Shown: positions 17,329-27,177, counted from the first letter of the stretch. The stretch is DNA of 64,000 nucleotides from Shewanella amazonensis SB2B (GCF_000015245.1 NC_008700.1:2982001-3046000), one strand, 5' to 3'. Notes: generated by a model from the letters alone, not told the origin. Numbers and translations: made by a program.

Positions 17329-17633
17329 TGCAGTTGGGTGGAAAAAGCCACGGTTACAATCGCTTTGAATGCGTTGCTGCCAGCTCAGGTTGCAATGCAG
17401 GGTTACAAGCAGCGGTTGCCGTGGCGGTAGCCTTAGATTACGAAACTGCGGCGCAAAACGATCACAAAGCGTAATAGGGCTGGGGTAAATCTGAAGCTAT
17501 AAATCTGCAACAGTTCAGCCATGACACATCCCGAATGGCCAACTGGGGCCAAAGGCGACGTGATTGCCGGCCCAGGTATACAAAAATGAACGCCGGGAAG
17601 TACCCGGCGTTTAGCAGCAATGCAGCGCTATGG
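17329..17633. other. intergenic region between photolyase and secF
   Basis: No gene supported. It should contain the photolyase promoter (reading leftward) and holds the secDF terminator at 17582-17611. A short open frame on the plus strand (17271-17474) overlaps the photolyase and has no coding character. Confidence 0.6.
17582..17611 (-). terminator. terminator of secDF
   Basis: Perfect 9-bp stem AACGCCGGG / CCCGGCGTT with loop AAGTA; the minus transcript continues into TTCATTTTTG. It lies 23 bases after the secF stop. Confidence 0.88.
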
Positions 17634-18539
17634 CTACTTGGCTTTTTCAGCCAAAAGCTCGCTTTCTGGCGTTTTGCGGTAATGTGCTGGACTTAATCCC
17701 AAAAGCTCAGGCAATACAGTTCCCACGGATACTGATGAGAAGGTGCCAGTAACTATCCCAACAAACATGGCCACCGCAAAGCCCTCCAGCGGTGCGCCGC
17801 CAAGGAGCCATAAAGCACCGACTGTGATAAGCGTGGTGCCCGATGTCACCATGGTGCGGGAGAAGGTTTGCACTATGGCCGCATCGTTAACCTCAGTGAG
17901 CCTGGACTTGGGCCTGGCCAGCAAAAGCTCGCGTATCCGGTCAGCAATGATGATGGAATCGTTGAGGGAGTATCCCAGCACTGCCAGGACTGCGGCCAGT
18001 ACCGTAAGATTGAATTCCATCCCCGTCAGGGCAAATACCCCAAGCACCAGCACCACATCATGCACCAGTGCGACAAGCGCACCTGCCGCGAGGCGCCACT
18101 CAAAGCGCAGCGACAAATAGCCAAGGATACACAGCATGGCGATGAGCAGCGCAAGGCCACCCTGCTCAAACAGCTCCTGTCCTACCTGCGGCGAGACAGA
18201 GTCCCTGTCCAGCACCTGCATGGTGGGGTCAAGCTGCAGCAAAGATTGATTGAAGTCGGCAAGGGTGTGGGCATCCAGGGTGCCCCCCATGCGAATCAAA
18301 AAGCGCCCGGGCTCAGTAGCAACCACTGAGATACTGCCATCACCAAGATGCGCCAGGGCGGTTTCGACCTCATCAATCCGGGTATCGGTTGCCATGGCAA
18401 CCTCAGCAAAGGCGCCGCCGGTAAAATCCAGCCCGAGGTTAAAGCCCCGGGTGCTTATCGCCAGCACCGACAGCAGCAAGGCAACGACGGAAATCAGGGT
18501 CATCAGGTGTCTGAAGCGAGTAAAGTTCAATGTTTTCAT
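17634..18539 (-). CDS. secF: Protein translocase subunit SecF
   Basis: A 301-residue SecF. Six membrane segments are expected: one near the N-terminus (LISVVALLLSVLAIST), then a periplasmic domain, then five after residue 130. The family motifs GLDFTGG near residue 35, LGYSLNDSIIIADRIRE and RTMVTSGTTLITVGALWLLGG are present. With SecD it forms an inner-membrane complex that uses the proton-motive force to pull proteins through SecYEG. It starts two bases after secD ends. This pair is not next to yajC/tgt, so it may be a second secDF copy. Confidence 0.93.
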   Translation of the reverse strand: MKTLNFTRFRHLMTLISVVALLLSVLAISTRGFNLGLDFTGGAFAEVAMATDTRIDEVETALAHLGDGSISVVATEPGRFLIRMGGTLDAHTLADFNQSLLQLDPTMQVLDRDSVSPQVGQELFEQGGLALLIAMLCILGYLSLRFEWRLAAGALVALVHDVVLVLGVFALTGMEFNLTVLAAVLAVLGYSLNDSIIIADRIRELLLARPKSRLTEVNDAAIVQTFSRTMVTSGTTLITVGALWLLGGAPLEGFAVAMFVGIVTGTFSSVSVGTVLPELLGLSPAHYRKTPESELLAEKAK

Positions 18540-18541
18540 GG

Positions 18542-20377
18542 TTAAATCCTCACAGCCTTACGCTCATCACGGCCATAAACCCAATTAATGATGAGCCGTG
18601 ACATAAAAATCCCTGTGATCATTGAGGTGACAAGCCCAAGCCCCAGCGTCAGAGCAAATCCCTGAATGGGCCCGTTACCGATGGCGTACAGCACCAGAGC
18701 TGTGATCATGGTGGTAAGGTTGGCATCCACTATGGTGCCAAAGGCACTGGCAAAGCCCTTGTCTATGGCAAGAGCAAGGCTTCTGCCCTCCTTCATTTTG
18801 TCGCGGATACGCTCAAAAATCAGGACGTTGGTATCCACCGCCATGCCGACGGTAAGCACCAAACCCGCAATGCCCGGCAAGGTGAGCACTGCGCCGGGAA
18901 TAAGCGCCAGCAGGCCAAGCAGCATCACCAGATTGGCCAGCAGCGCCACGTTGGCCACCCAGCCAAGGCGGCGATACCAGAGCGCCATAAACAGCAGAGT
19001 TGCCCCCATACCCAACGCCAATGCAGCAAAGCCGTTGTGAATATTCTCGGCCCCAAGGCTTGGGCCTATGGTGCGCTCCTTTTGAATGGTGACCGGGGCC
19101 GTCATCGAACCTGCCCGCAACAGCATCGCGAGCTCCTGCGCCTCCTCATGGCTGCCAAGCCCGGTAATGGAGAAACGATTACCCAGTTGGCTATTAATGG
19201 TAGCGACTGAAATTACCCGACTGTCTTTGACCGTGCCCTCGGCGCTGGCGCGGTACTCGCTGTAACGGGTCGCCATGGGCTCACCGATATGGCCGCGGGA
19301 AAAGTCAGACATGCGTTTGCCACCCTCGGTATCCAGCACAATATTCACCGCAGGGCGCCCCATTTCATCACTGCCAGACCGGGCGTCAACTATGTGCTCA
19401 CCGCCGAGAACCGGCGCAGGATTAAGCCCCACTCGACCGTCGCCAAAGGGCGTTTGCAGCGCAGTGCCCCCCTCTTTGAGCTCATGAAACGATAAGCTTG
19501 CCGTAGCACCTATGACCCGTTTGGCTGCAACCGGGTCCTGCACGCCGGGCAACTCCACCAGAATCCGGCTTTCTCCGTGGCGCTGCACGATAGCCTCAGT
19601 GATCCCAAGCTCCTGAATACGACCACGCATGATGCTGATATTTTCTTTAAGGGTTTGCGACACCAGAGCCACACGCTCTGTATCCTTCAGGCGTAACAGT
19701 ATCGCGCCGTCGGCAGACTCGCTCTGCCACTGTGGGTAATTCAGTAACAGCCAGCCTCTGAGTTCAGCAAGACTTTGGGTGGCGCCGGATAACTTGAGGG
19801 CGTCGGGATTTTCAGTCAGTCTGCTTTCATCTTTCAGCACGGCAACTGACCTCAGTCCCTTGTCTCTTATTACCTGGCGAATCGCCCCTTTCAGGGCTTC
19901 GCCCTGTGCCTTGAATACAGGCGCCGTGTCGACCTGCATTAAAAATTGCACCCCACCGCGCAGGTCCAGCCCCAGCTTGATGGGAGACAGGCCCAATCGA
20001 TTAAGCCAAGGGGGCGCCGCCGGTACCATGGACAGCGTAATAGCGGCAGGGTTCTGGGCTGCTTCTGCCAATAACTGGCGCGCCGCCATCTGCTGATTTT
20101 CATCGCTGAGGATGATCTGAATGCCCTTGTCCCGGGCGCTGATGGCGGCTACGCCGATATGGGCTTCGGTTAGGATTTGCCCAGCCTGCTCTGGTGCAAT
20201 CCAGGCATCCTTACCCAGAGTCAGAGCCGCCCTTTCTCCAAAAAAGCTCGGCAGTGCCGACAGCGCCAGCAGTATCAGCGCCACCGAAAAGGTCAGCGCC
20301 AGCCAGGGGGAAGTACGGTTTAGGGTTTTGGAGGCGTTGCCACGCCGTCCGCGGTGAAGCAGTTGATCGGTCAACAT
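18542..20377 (-). CDS. secD: Protein translocase subunit SecD
   Basis: A 611-residue SecD. It has an N-terminal membrane helix (LALTFSVALILLALSAL), the LGLDLRGGVQFLMQVD motif near residue 135, a large periplasmic region (P1 head, with LVELPGVQDPVAAKRVIGATA), and a C-terminal bundle with IPGAVLTLPGIAGLVLTVGMAVDTNVLIFERIRDE-like sequence (D519 equivalent in VGMAVDTNVLIFERI). It starts a two-gene unit with secF. A secreted unknown (20441-21037) lies upstream in the same direction, 63 bases away. Confidence 0.94.
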   Translation of the reverse strand: MLTDQLLHRGRRGNASKTLNRTSPWLALTFSVALILLALSALPSFFGERAALTLGKDAWIAPEQAGQILTEAHIGVAAISARDKGIQIILSDENQQMAARQLLAEAAQNPAAITLSMVPAAPPWLNRLGLSPIKLGLDLRGGVQFLMQVDTAPVFKAQGEALKGAIRQVIRDKGLRSVAVLKDESRLTENPDALKLSGATQSLAELRGWLLLNYPQWQSESADGAILLRLKDTERVALVSQTLKENISIMRGRIQELGITEAIVQRHGESRILVELPGVQDPVAAKRVIGATASLSFHELKEGGTALQTPFGDGRVGLNPAPVLGGEHIVDARSGSDEMGRPAVNIVLDTEGGKRMSDFSRGHIGEPMATRYSEYRASAEGTVKDSRVISVATINSQLGNRFSITGLGSHEEAQELAMLLRAGSMTAPVTIQKERTIGPSLGAENIHNGFAALALGMGATLLFMALWYRRLGWVANVALLANLVMLLGLLALIPGAVLTLPGIAGLVLTVGMAVDTNVLIFERIRDKMKEGRSLALAIDKGFASAFGTIVDANLTTMITALVLYAIGNGPIQGFALTLGLGLVTSMITGIFMSRLIINWVYGRDERKAVRI

Positions 20378-20440
20378 AATATTCTCTTCCGGAAAAGCTC
20401 AGGTAAGGTCCGCCCCTGTTGGGCGAACCACTGATGGCGC

Positions 20441-21037
20441 TCAGGCCATATCGGGAAGAGAAAGGTCGCGGCTTTGGAGAAAACGAAAACGTAGATTGGA
20501 CTCTTTCCAGCCACCGGGACGCAGGCTTGCGCCGCGATGATAGGTCAAAGGCCAATCCAGTTGAGGCGGGAAATCTATATCGGTTCTGGGTAAGAGAGCG
20601 GGCACCTCGGGCAGGGGAAGCTCAAGCGCCAGCACATATTCGGGGGTAAAGTCTCTCTGCCACTGAGCCGAGAGTAGCTGCCATCGGTATCCACGGGGAA
20701 TATTGACAACATGATTATCCAGCGGCGATGGCTGTAAGCCCGATGATAGAGCCCCTGACATCGGCTCGCCGCTGTCGGCATCAGCCAGTGACCAGGCGTG
20801 CTTATTGATGCTCATGGGCAGCTTCATGGAAGCCCCCATCTGTGATTGACTATCGGCAGACATGTCGCCAGTGGACGTACAGTCACCAGTCGACAGTGGC
20901 TGAGTCAGGGTAATGGTCAAGTGCGCGTCAATCACACCCGCTGACTCCTGCGGCGCGTGCGTAAATGATGCCCAGCCTCCCAGCGACAGAAGCAGGCATA
21001 AAAACATCCATTTAAACACAGCGTGAACAGCACTCAT
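20441..21037 (-). CDS. Secreted protein of unknown function upstream of secDF
   Basis: A 198-residue protein with a signal-peptide-like start (VFKWMFLCLLLSLGGWASF, then HAPQESAG). The rest has no family I recognise; it is Ser-, Leu- and Pro-rich with mostly beta-like segments such as DAHLTITLTQPL, IPRGYRWQLLSAQW and YVLALELPLPE. No clear ribosome binding site precedes the ATG at 21037. It points the same way as secDF and is only 63 bases from it, so it may be co-transcribed and could be a periplasmic partner, but this is inference from position. Confidence 0.6.
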   Translation of the reverse strand: MSAVHAVFKWMFLCLLLSLGGWASFTHAPQESAGVIDAHLTITLTQPLSTGDCTSTGDMSADSQSQMGASMKLPMSINKHAWSLADADSGEPMSGALSSGLQPSPLDNHVVNIPRGYRWQLLSAQWQRDFTPEYVLALELPLPEVPALLPRTDIDFPPQLDWPLTYHRGASLRPGGWKESNLRFRFLQSRDLSLPDMA

Positions 21038-21117
21038 GACTTAGATATGGGGGCGAGGTAGGATTAATCAAGCCCACACCTGAATAGGTTCTGATGCAGA
21101 CGTCCCCAACTCAATGG

Positions 21118-21318
21118 CTAGAGTAGCCCCTGCTCCAGCGCGGTAAAAAAGAGATCTTCATCATCGGCAAGGCGCGCCTTAAGAGGCTCGCGCAATTCCC
21201 TCACCGCAGCGGTTTCCTCATCGGCTCCCTGGCAAAGCACTTGAAAACGTTTCAAGTTACCAAGGGTCATGGGCTGCTCAAGCAGATGCTTGGCTTCGGC
21301 AAGTTTACTCAGACTCAT
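21118..21318 (-). CDS. Small acidic protein of unknown function
   Basis: A 66-residue protein (MSLSKLAEAKHLLEQP...). AGAGGA seven bases upstream selects ATG 21318 over the frame's first ATG at 21345. It is helical by composition and charged, with no export signal, so probably cytoplasmic. The ATG overlaps the TGA of the preceding small ORF (21315-21521) by four bases, an arrangement typical of coupled genes. No family recognised. Confidence 0.6.
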   Translation of the reverse strand: MSLSKLAEAKHLLEQPMTLGNLKRFQVLCQGADEETAAVRELREPLKARLADDEDLFFTALEQGLL

Positions 21319-21521
21319 GGCGATTCCTCTTCTTGGGTATCCCAATCAGTGGGACCCGCTAATAGGGGCCGACGCTCCTCCAGAAACTGCTTTGGTCCAA
21401 GCAAAACCTGCGGCCAGTGACTAATCAATATGATGTGATTAACAGTGTTTTGATAGCACGCCAAATTCAGTACGCCAATAACAAAAGCCCCGATACCGCA
21501 AAGGCCAGACCAGCCATGCAA
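21315..21521 (-). CDS. Possible small hydrophobic-start protein coupled to the next ORF
   Basis: An open frame of up to 68 codons ending in ATGA overlap with the 21118-21318 gene. The first half is hydrophobic (GIGAFVIGVLNLACY) and the second half looks like real protein (WPQVLLGPKQFLEERRPLL). The only ATG (21521) lies within the loop of the terminator hairpin of the neighbouring chemoreceptor gene and has no ribosome binding site, so the true start may be a later TTG (for instance 21428). Coding status is uncertain. Confidence 0.4.
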   Translation of the reverse strand: MHGWSGLCGIGAFVIGVLNLACYQNTVNHIILISHWPQVLLGPKQFLEERRPLLAGPTDWDTQEEESP

Positions 21522-21532
21522 TGTCGGGGCTT
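21483..21532 (-). terminator. terminator of the first chemoreceptor gene
   Basis: Perfect 9-bp arms AAGCCCCGA / TCGGGGCTT (21485-21493 and 21524-21532) around a 30-base loop; the minus transcript runs into TTTTGTT. The long loop is unusual. Confidence 0.6.
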
Positions 21533-21538
21533 GGGAAG

Positions 21539-23488
21539 TCAGAGCTTGAATCGACCGACTATACCACTGAGTTTACTGGATATTTCGCTGATCCCATTGG
21601 CCGAATTTTGTACCTGTTCACTGCCTGCGGCATTCATCCGAGCCAGTCCACTTATTTCTTCCACACTCACATTAATGGTACCCACTACGGTTGCCTGCTC
21701 TTCTGCTGCCACTGCAATCTGATGGTTCATATCGCGAATTGCCATGACTGAATCGGCAATCGCCCCGAGGGCAGCAATAGCCTTATTGGCCTTTTCTGAC
21801 GTTTGAGTGGCTTCCGTTACATTGACCCGCATGGATTCAACCGAACGGCGGGACTCGGCCTGCAAGCGGCCAATCAGGGCCTGAATTTCTTCGGTGCTGT
21901 TTTGGGTTCGACTGGCAAGATTCCGCACCTCATCGGCCACCACCGCAAAGCCGCGTCCCTGTTCGCCAGCGCGGGCCGCCTCAATGGCTGCATTGAGCGC
22001 CAACAGGTTGGTTTGCTCGGCAATACCCCGGATAACATCCAGTATAGAACCGACGTTTTCGGTTTCTTTCTCCAGGTTCTCGATAATGCCGCTGACATCG
22101 GTGATATTGTCCACCAGCACCATGATGCTGCGGCGGGTATCTTCCACCACGCCCATGCCTTCCTGGGCATGATGATCGGCCTCAGATGCCATTTCAGACG
22201 CGCGCTGGGCGTTTCTGGCAATGTCATCTACAGTATGGGTCATCTCCTGCATGGCCGAAGCCGTGTGCGCCAACTGATCGGCTTGGGATTCAGAGTTCTT
22301 CCGGCTCTCTTCGGTTACCCCAAGCATGCCACTGGAGGAATCACCCAGGGTACGGGACGCATCGTTAAGCTCGCTGACGATACGCCGCAGATTATCATTC
22401 ATCTCCGCCATAGCCGCATAAATACCTGTACTTCCCTCACGTAGGAAATTCTGCCCCAGGTTTCCACCGGCTATCTCACGGGCAATGGATGCTATTTCTC
22501 TGGGTTCGCCACCCACAGGCCGACGAATAGCACGCACCACAGTAATGGCCAGCCAAATAGCCATCAGCATCGCTGCTATGGCGACCACCACAACCGTATC
22601 GATGGCATTTTCACTTTTCTGCTGGGCGTAGAGCCCAAGTTCACCCTGCTGCTGCTCAATCGCTTTATTGTATTCCTGGAGTACAGCTGCCACTTTGGGA
22701 CCTATAACATTCAGCCCCTCATCGATGCGCCCGTTCTGATTTTGAATAATGCCGTAAACCGCTTTGAGCGCATCACGATATTGAGTCCGTCCTGTATCAA
22801 TACCTTCCACCTTGTCAGCAATGACAGTCGCACTTTCAACACTTTTCAGGCCATTAATGGTGCCGTCGAGGGCAGAGAGTTCCTGCAACGCCCGCTTATA
22901 GTCCTCTTCTCTGTTGGAGATCAGAAAGTTGGAAGCAAAAAGCCGGGCAAGCATCAGTTTTTCCTGGCTCCTTGCTGCAACAAACAAGCCGTCAGCGTCC
23001 CCTTCCTGATACATGGCGGTAATCACATCGGTTACGTTTTCGCGCATGCTCAGCCCGGCTGGGTCCAGCAAATCCCGCACCACCTGGTTGCGAGCCGCAA
23101 AATCACCTGTTATGGCCTCAAAGGTGGATGCATAGTTTTTTACCAACCCATCAGCCTGCGCCAGAAGACTATCTCGACCGGCATCGAGCTCCAATTCCTT
23201 GGCATGGCTAATATCCTGATTAAGCTCAGCAATATTTTTCTGAAATGACTGGTAAGTCGTGTTATCGGGCGTGTTAAGGTATCTGAACACGTCAACTTGA
23301 GCTCGGAGCAAGGTGGCTTCAGCTTCGCTGGCTGCATTTGAGCTACTGGCCAGCAGCCGATATTCAGTAAAGTTTTTGAAACCCTCAGTCAATCCCCGAT
23401 ATCCGGCCACTGTGACAACCAATAAGAGAACAATCACAACACCAAAGGAATAATAGAGCTGCTGAGATAGCCGGAGGCTGGAAAACAT
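21539..23488 (-). CDS. Methyl-accepting chemotaxis protein
   Basis: A 649-residue chemoreceptor. Membrane segments are at about residues 12-30 and 305-325. Between them is an all-helical sensor of roughly 270 residues, long enough for a helical bimodular (two four-helix bundles) domain rather than a CACHE. A HAMP region follows (EPREIASIAREIAGGNLGQ), then the signalling domain with the invariant hairpin tip EQTNLLALNAAIEAARAGEQGRGFAVVADEVR (shown here in parts: EQTNLLALNAAIEAARAGEQ). No C-terminal CheR-binding pentapeptide is seen. The ligand cannot be told. Monocistronic. Confidence 0.93.
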   Translation of the reverse strand: MFSSLRLSQQLYYSFGVVIVLLLVVTVAGYRGLTEGFKNFTEYRLLASSSNAASEAEATLLRAQVDVFRYLNTPDNTTYQSFQKNIAELNQDISHAKELELDAGRDSLLAQADGLVKNYASTFEAITGDFAARNQVVRDLLDPAGLSMRENVTDVITAMYQEGDADGLFVAARSQEKLMLARLFASNFLISNREEDYKRALQELSALDGTINGLKSVESATVIADKVEGIDTGRTQYRDALKAVYGIIQNQNGRIDEGLNVIGPKVAAVLQEYNKAIEQQQGELGLYAQQKSENAIDTVVVVAIAAMLMAIWLAITVVRAIRRPVGGEPREIASIAREIAGGNLGQNFLREGSTGIYAAMAEMNDNLRRIVSELNDASRTLGDSSSGMLGVTEESRKNSESQADQLAHTASAMQEMTHTVDDIARNAQRASEMASEADHHAQEGMGVVEDTRRSIMVLVDNITDVSGIIENLEKETENVGSILDVIRGIAEQTNLLALNAAIEAARAGEQGRGFAVVADEVRNLASRTQNSTEEIQALIGRLQAESRRSVESMRVNVTEATQTSEKANKAIAALGAIADSVMAIRDMNHQIAVAAEEQATVVGTINVSVEEISGLARMNAAGSEQVQNSANGISEISSKLSGIVGRFKL

Positions 23489-23872
23489 ATGGGATCTCCA
23501 TTTTTTGAGTTATAAAAATCCGCACATCTTTCCCTGACAGCCGGACTGGTTAAGCACTGAACAACAAAGAGAATTTACCATCCAAGCCCGCCGCAGCACC
23601 GCAACATCCCGTCAATCCTCATTTCAATATAGTTTACCAAATGTAAAATAAAATCAACATCATGAAATACGTAAACACTCATGCCCGGTCATTCACGCTC
23701 GGATATTCCTCTGCGGCAACACCACTTAGCTGCCTGGCATCACTCTTCTGTGTGACAAAAGCTGTGGGGAGATATGTGGTCAGCGCGTCACCGCAGGTGT
23801 AAAACAGACACTCTGACCTTACTTGAGAAGTACGGCATTGAGGCCCTAAATAAAGCTCAGACCACTGAATAG
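23489..23872. other. 384-base intergenic region before carB's terminator
   Basis: It should hold the chemoreceptor promoter, reading left. Two short plus-strand frames exist: 23662-23802 (46 codons, no ribosome binding site) and one ending about 23870 that starts at an ATG near 23774 (about 31 codons, reading CKTDTLTLLEKYGIEALNK near its end). The latter has protein-like composition and might be a gene remnant, but neither is supported well enough to call. Confidence 0.4.
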
Positions 23873-23899
23873 AAAAAAGCCACCCTGAGGTGGCTTTTT
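23873..23899. terminator. terminator of carAB
   Basis: Stem GCCACC / GGTGGC with a CTGA loop, A-tract on one side and T-tract on the other, 23 bases beyond the carB stop. Confidence 0.92.
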
Positions 23900-23922
23900 A
23901 ATGGATTGTCACAGCTTGGCTA

Positions 23923-26900
23923 TCAGCCCTGAGACTGCTTCACGCGCTCGTGCAGCTCTTGCACCGAAGCAACCTTGTTACGGTCATCGGCGTTGTGAGC
24001 CATACAGTTGGCGAAGGCGGCGTTCAATGTGGTGGTGTAGTTCACCTTGTAACGCAGCGCGGCGCGGCGCAACTGGCGTGAATCTTCGATGGCCTGACGG
24101 CCTTCGGTGGTGTTCACTATGTAGGCATACTCACCGTTCTTGATGCGGTCAAGAATGTGTGGACGGCCTTCATGCACCTTGTTCACCAGGCGTGGGTTGA
24201 TACCGGCTTCACCGAGGATAACCGCGGTGCCGTGGGTAGCATCCAGCTCGTAACCCAGTTCCAGGAGCTTGGCGGCAAGGTCAGCCACCTTGTTCTTGTC
24301 GCTGTTACGCACAGACAACAGGGCGCGGCCAGAACGTGGCACGTCCTTGATAGAGCCCAGTTCAGACTTGGCATAGGCTTCAGCGAAGGTGTCGCCCACC
24401 CCCATTACCTCACCGGTAGAGCGCATTTCAGGTCCGAGCAGCGGGTCAACGCCGGGGAACTTGTTGAACGGCAGCACCACTTCTTTCACAGAGTAGAAAG
24501 GAGGGATCACTTCCTTGGTAAAGTTCTGCTGCTTCAGGCTCTGACCTGCCATCACACGGGCGGCAATCTTGGCCAGAGGCACACCGGTTGCCTTGGACAC
24601 GAAAGGCACGGTACGGGCAGCGCGTGGGTTAACTTCAATCATGTAGATTTCGTTATCCTTCACCGCAAACTGCACGTTCATCAGGCCCACTACGCCAAGC
24701 TCAAACGCCAGCTTGCTGACCTGCTCGCGCATCTGGTCCTGAATCGCCTTGGACAGGGTGTATGGAGGCAGAGAACAGGCGGAGTCACCAGAGTGAACAC
24801 CGGCTTGTTCGATGTGCTCCATGATGGCGCCGATAACCACGGTTTCACCGTCACACACGGCATCGATATCCACCTCGGTGGCATCATCCAGGAAGCGGTC
24901 CAGCAGTACTGGCGAAGCGTTGGATACGCTTACCGCTTCGTTGAAGTAACGGCGCAGATCCTGCTCGTCATACACGATTTCCATGGCGCGGCCACCCAGT
25001 ACGTAGGATGGACGAACCACCAGTGGGTAACCGATACGCTCGGCGGCAATCACAGCGCCTTCCACTGTGGTCACGGTATCGTTTTCCGGCTGCTTCATGT
25101 TCAGGCGTTTGATAGCCTGCTGGAAACGCTCACGGTCTTCGGCGCGGTCAATGGCATCCGGGCTGGTACCGATAATAGGTACACCGGCGGCTTCCAGGGC
25201 GCGGGCCAGTTTCAGTGGCGTCTGACCACCGTAATGCACGATAACGCCCTTTGGCTTCTCGATGCGCACGATTTCCAGTACGTCTTCCAGAGTCACTGGT
25301 TCGAAGTACAGACGGTCTGAGGTGTCGTAGTCGGTAGAAACGGTTTCAGGGTTGCAGTTCACCATGATGGTTTCATAACCGTCTTCACGCAGCGCCAGCG
25401 CGGCGTGCACACAGCAGTAGTCGAACTCGATACCCTGACCGATACGGTTTGGACCACCGCCCAGTACCATGATCTTGTCTTTGTCTGACGGATTGGCTTC
25501 GCACTCTTCCTCGTAGGTGGAGTACATGTAAGCGGTGTCGGTGGCAAATTCGGCGGCGCAGGTATCCACGCGCTTGTACACCGGGAACACGTTGAAGCGT
25601 TCACGCAGCTTGCGGATTTCACCTTCGCTGATGCCAAGCAGTGCACTCATACGCGCATCGGAGAAACCCTTACGCTTGAGTTTGCGCAGGAAATCTTCAT
25701 CGATACCGGTCACGCCCAGCTCTTTCACCTTGGCTTCAAGCTGGATGATTTCTTCAATCTGCACCAGGAACCAGCGGTCGATGTTGGTCAGGGCGAAGAT
25801 ATCTTCCACAGACAGGCCGGCACGGAAAGCATCGCCTATGTACCAGATACGGTCTGCGCCCGGCTCTTTCAGCTCGTGACGGATTTTTTGCAGCGCGTCG
25901 GCATCGCTCAGATCTACGATGGGGTCAAAACCGTTGCGGCTCACTTCGAGGCCACGCAGGGCCTTTTGCACCGACTCCTGGAAGGTACGGCCGATGGCCA
26001 TGACTTCGCCCACAGACTTCATCTGAGTGGTCAGACGGTCGTTGGCACCGGCAAATTTTTCGAAATTAAAGCGTGGCACCTTGGTCACCACGTAGTCGAT
26101 GGATGGCTCGAAAGACGCAGGGGTGCGACCGCCGGTGATGTCGTTCATCAGCTCATCGAGGGTGAAGCCCACGGCCAGCTTGGCAGCAACCTTGGCAATC
26201 GGGAAACCGGTTGCTTTAGAGGCCAGCGCTGAAGAGCGGGATACACGGGGGTTCATCTCGATAACCACCATACGGCCGGTTGTCGGGCTGATACCAAACT
26301 GTACGTTGGAACCGCCGGTTTCCACACCGATTTCACGCAGTACCGCCATGGAGGCGTTACGCATGATTTGGTATTCCTTGTCGGTGAGGGTCTGGGCAGG
26401 AGCCACAGTGATGGAGTCACCTGTATGCACGCCCATGGCGTCAAAGTTTTCGATGGAACAGACGATGATGCAGTTGTCGTTGCGGTCACGGACCACTTCC
26501 ATCTCGTACTCTTTCCAACCGATGAGCGACTCGTCAATCAGCAGCTCGTTGGTAGGCGACAGTTCGAGACCCTGAGAACAGATTTCTTCGAACTCTTCTT
26601 TGTTGTAAGCGATACCGCCGCCCGAGCCACCCATGGTGAAGGAGGGACGGATAATACAGGGGAAGCCAACCTGGTCGAGTACCGCGTAGGCCTCTTCCAT
26701 GCTGTGGGCGATACCGGCGCGTGGACATTCCAGACCAATCTTCTTCATGGCCTTGTCGAAACGGGCGCGGTCTTCAGCCTTGTCGATGGCATCGGCGGTG
26801 GCGCCAATCATCTCAACGTTGAATTCCTTCAGAACGCCTTTGGCTTCCAGCTCCAGAGCACAGTTCAGTGCGGTCTGACCACCCATGGTGGGCAGAATGG

Positions 26901-27153
26901 CATCCGGACGCTCTTTAGCGATGATGTTGCGCACCACTTCCCAGTGGATAGGCTCGATGTATGTGGCATCGGCCATTTCTGGGTCAGTCATGATGGTGGC
27001 CGGGTTGGAGTTCACCAGGATGACACGGTAGCCTTCTTCGCGCAGGGCCTTACAGGCCTGGGCGCCAGAGTAGTCGAATTCACAGGCCTGGCCGATAACG
27101 ATGGGGCCAGCACCCAGGATCAGAATACTTTTTATGTCGGTACGTTTTGGCAT
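23923..27153 (-). CDS. carB: Carbamoyl-phosphate synthase large subunit
   Basis: A 1076-residue CarB, which makes carbamoyl phosphate from bicarbonate, ammonia (channelled from CarA) and two ATP, for pyrimidines and arginine. The two homologous ATP-grasp halves are visible: SILILGAGPIVIGQACEFDYSG at the N-terminus and MVLGGGPNRIGQGIEFDYC near residue 560, each with downstream ATP-grasp motifs (PSFTMGGSGGGIAYN; RPSYVLGGRAMEIVYD). The C-terminal allosteric MGS-like domain includes NTTEGRQAIEDS. Length matches E. coli (1073). It follows carA by 24 bases. Confidence 0.98.
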   Translation of the reverse strand: MPKRTDIKSILILGAGPIVIGQACEFDYSGAQACKALREEGYRVILVNSNPATIMTDPEMADATYIEPIHWEVVRNIIAKERPDAILPTMGGQTALNCALELEAKGVLKEFNVEMIGATADAIDKAEDRARFDKAMKKIGLECPRAGIAHSMEEAYAVLDQVGFPCIIRPSFTMGGSGGGIAYNKEEFEEICSQGLELSPTNELLIDESLIGWKEYEMEVVRDRNDNCIIVCSIENFDAMGVHTGDSITVAPAQTLTDKEYQIMRNASMAVLREIGVETGGSNVQFGISPTTGRMVVIEMNPRVSRSSALASKATGFPIAKVAAKLAVGFTLDELMNDITGGRTPASFEPSIDYVVTKVPRFNFEKFAGANDRLTTQMKSVGEVMAIGRTFQESVQKALRGLEVSRNGFDPIVDLSDADALQKIRHELKEPGADRIWYIGDAFRAGLSVEDIFALTNIDRWFLVQIEEIIQLEAKVKELGVTGIDEDFLRKLKRKGFSDARMSALLGISEGEIRKLRERFNVFPVYKRVDTCAAEFATDTAYMYSTYEEECEANPSDKDKIMVLGGGPNRIGQGIEFDYCCVHAALALREDGYETIMVNCNPETVSTDYDTSDRLYFEPVTLEDVLEIVRIEKPKGVIVHYGGQTPLKLARALEAAGVPIIGTSPDAIDRAEDRERFQQAIKRLNMKQPENDTVTTVEGAVIAAERIGYPLVVRPSYVLGGRAMEIVYDEQDLRRYFNEAVSVSNASPVLLDRFLDDATEVDIDAVCDGETVVIGAIMEHIEQAGVHSGDSACSLPPYTLSKAIQDQMREQVSKLAFELGVVGLMNVQFAVKDNEIYMIEVNPRAARTVPFVSKATGVPLAKIAARVMAGQSLKQQNFTKEVIPPFYSVKEVVLPFNKFPGVDPLLGPEMRSTGEVMGVGDTFAEAYAKSELGSIKDVPRSGRALLSVRNSDKNKVADLAAKLLELGYELDATHGTAVILGEAGINPRLVNKVHEGRPHILDRIKNGEYAYIVNTTEGRQAIEDSRQLRRAALRYKVNYTTTLNAAFANCMAHNADDRNKVASVQELHERVKQSQG

Positions 27154-27177
27154 TGTTTCTATCTTCTCCAGCTCGGC

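Noticed and set aside
23662..23802. 46-codon frame between the chemoreceptor gene and carB
   Set aside because: No ribosome binding site and no protein-like pattern; probably chance.
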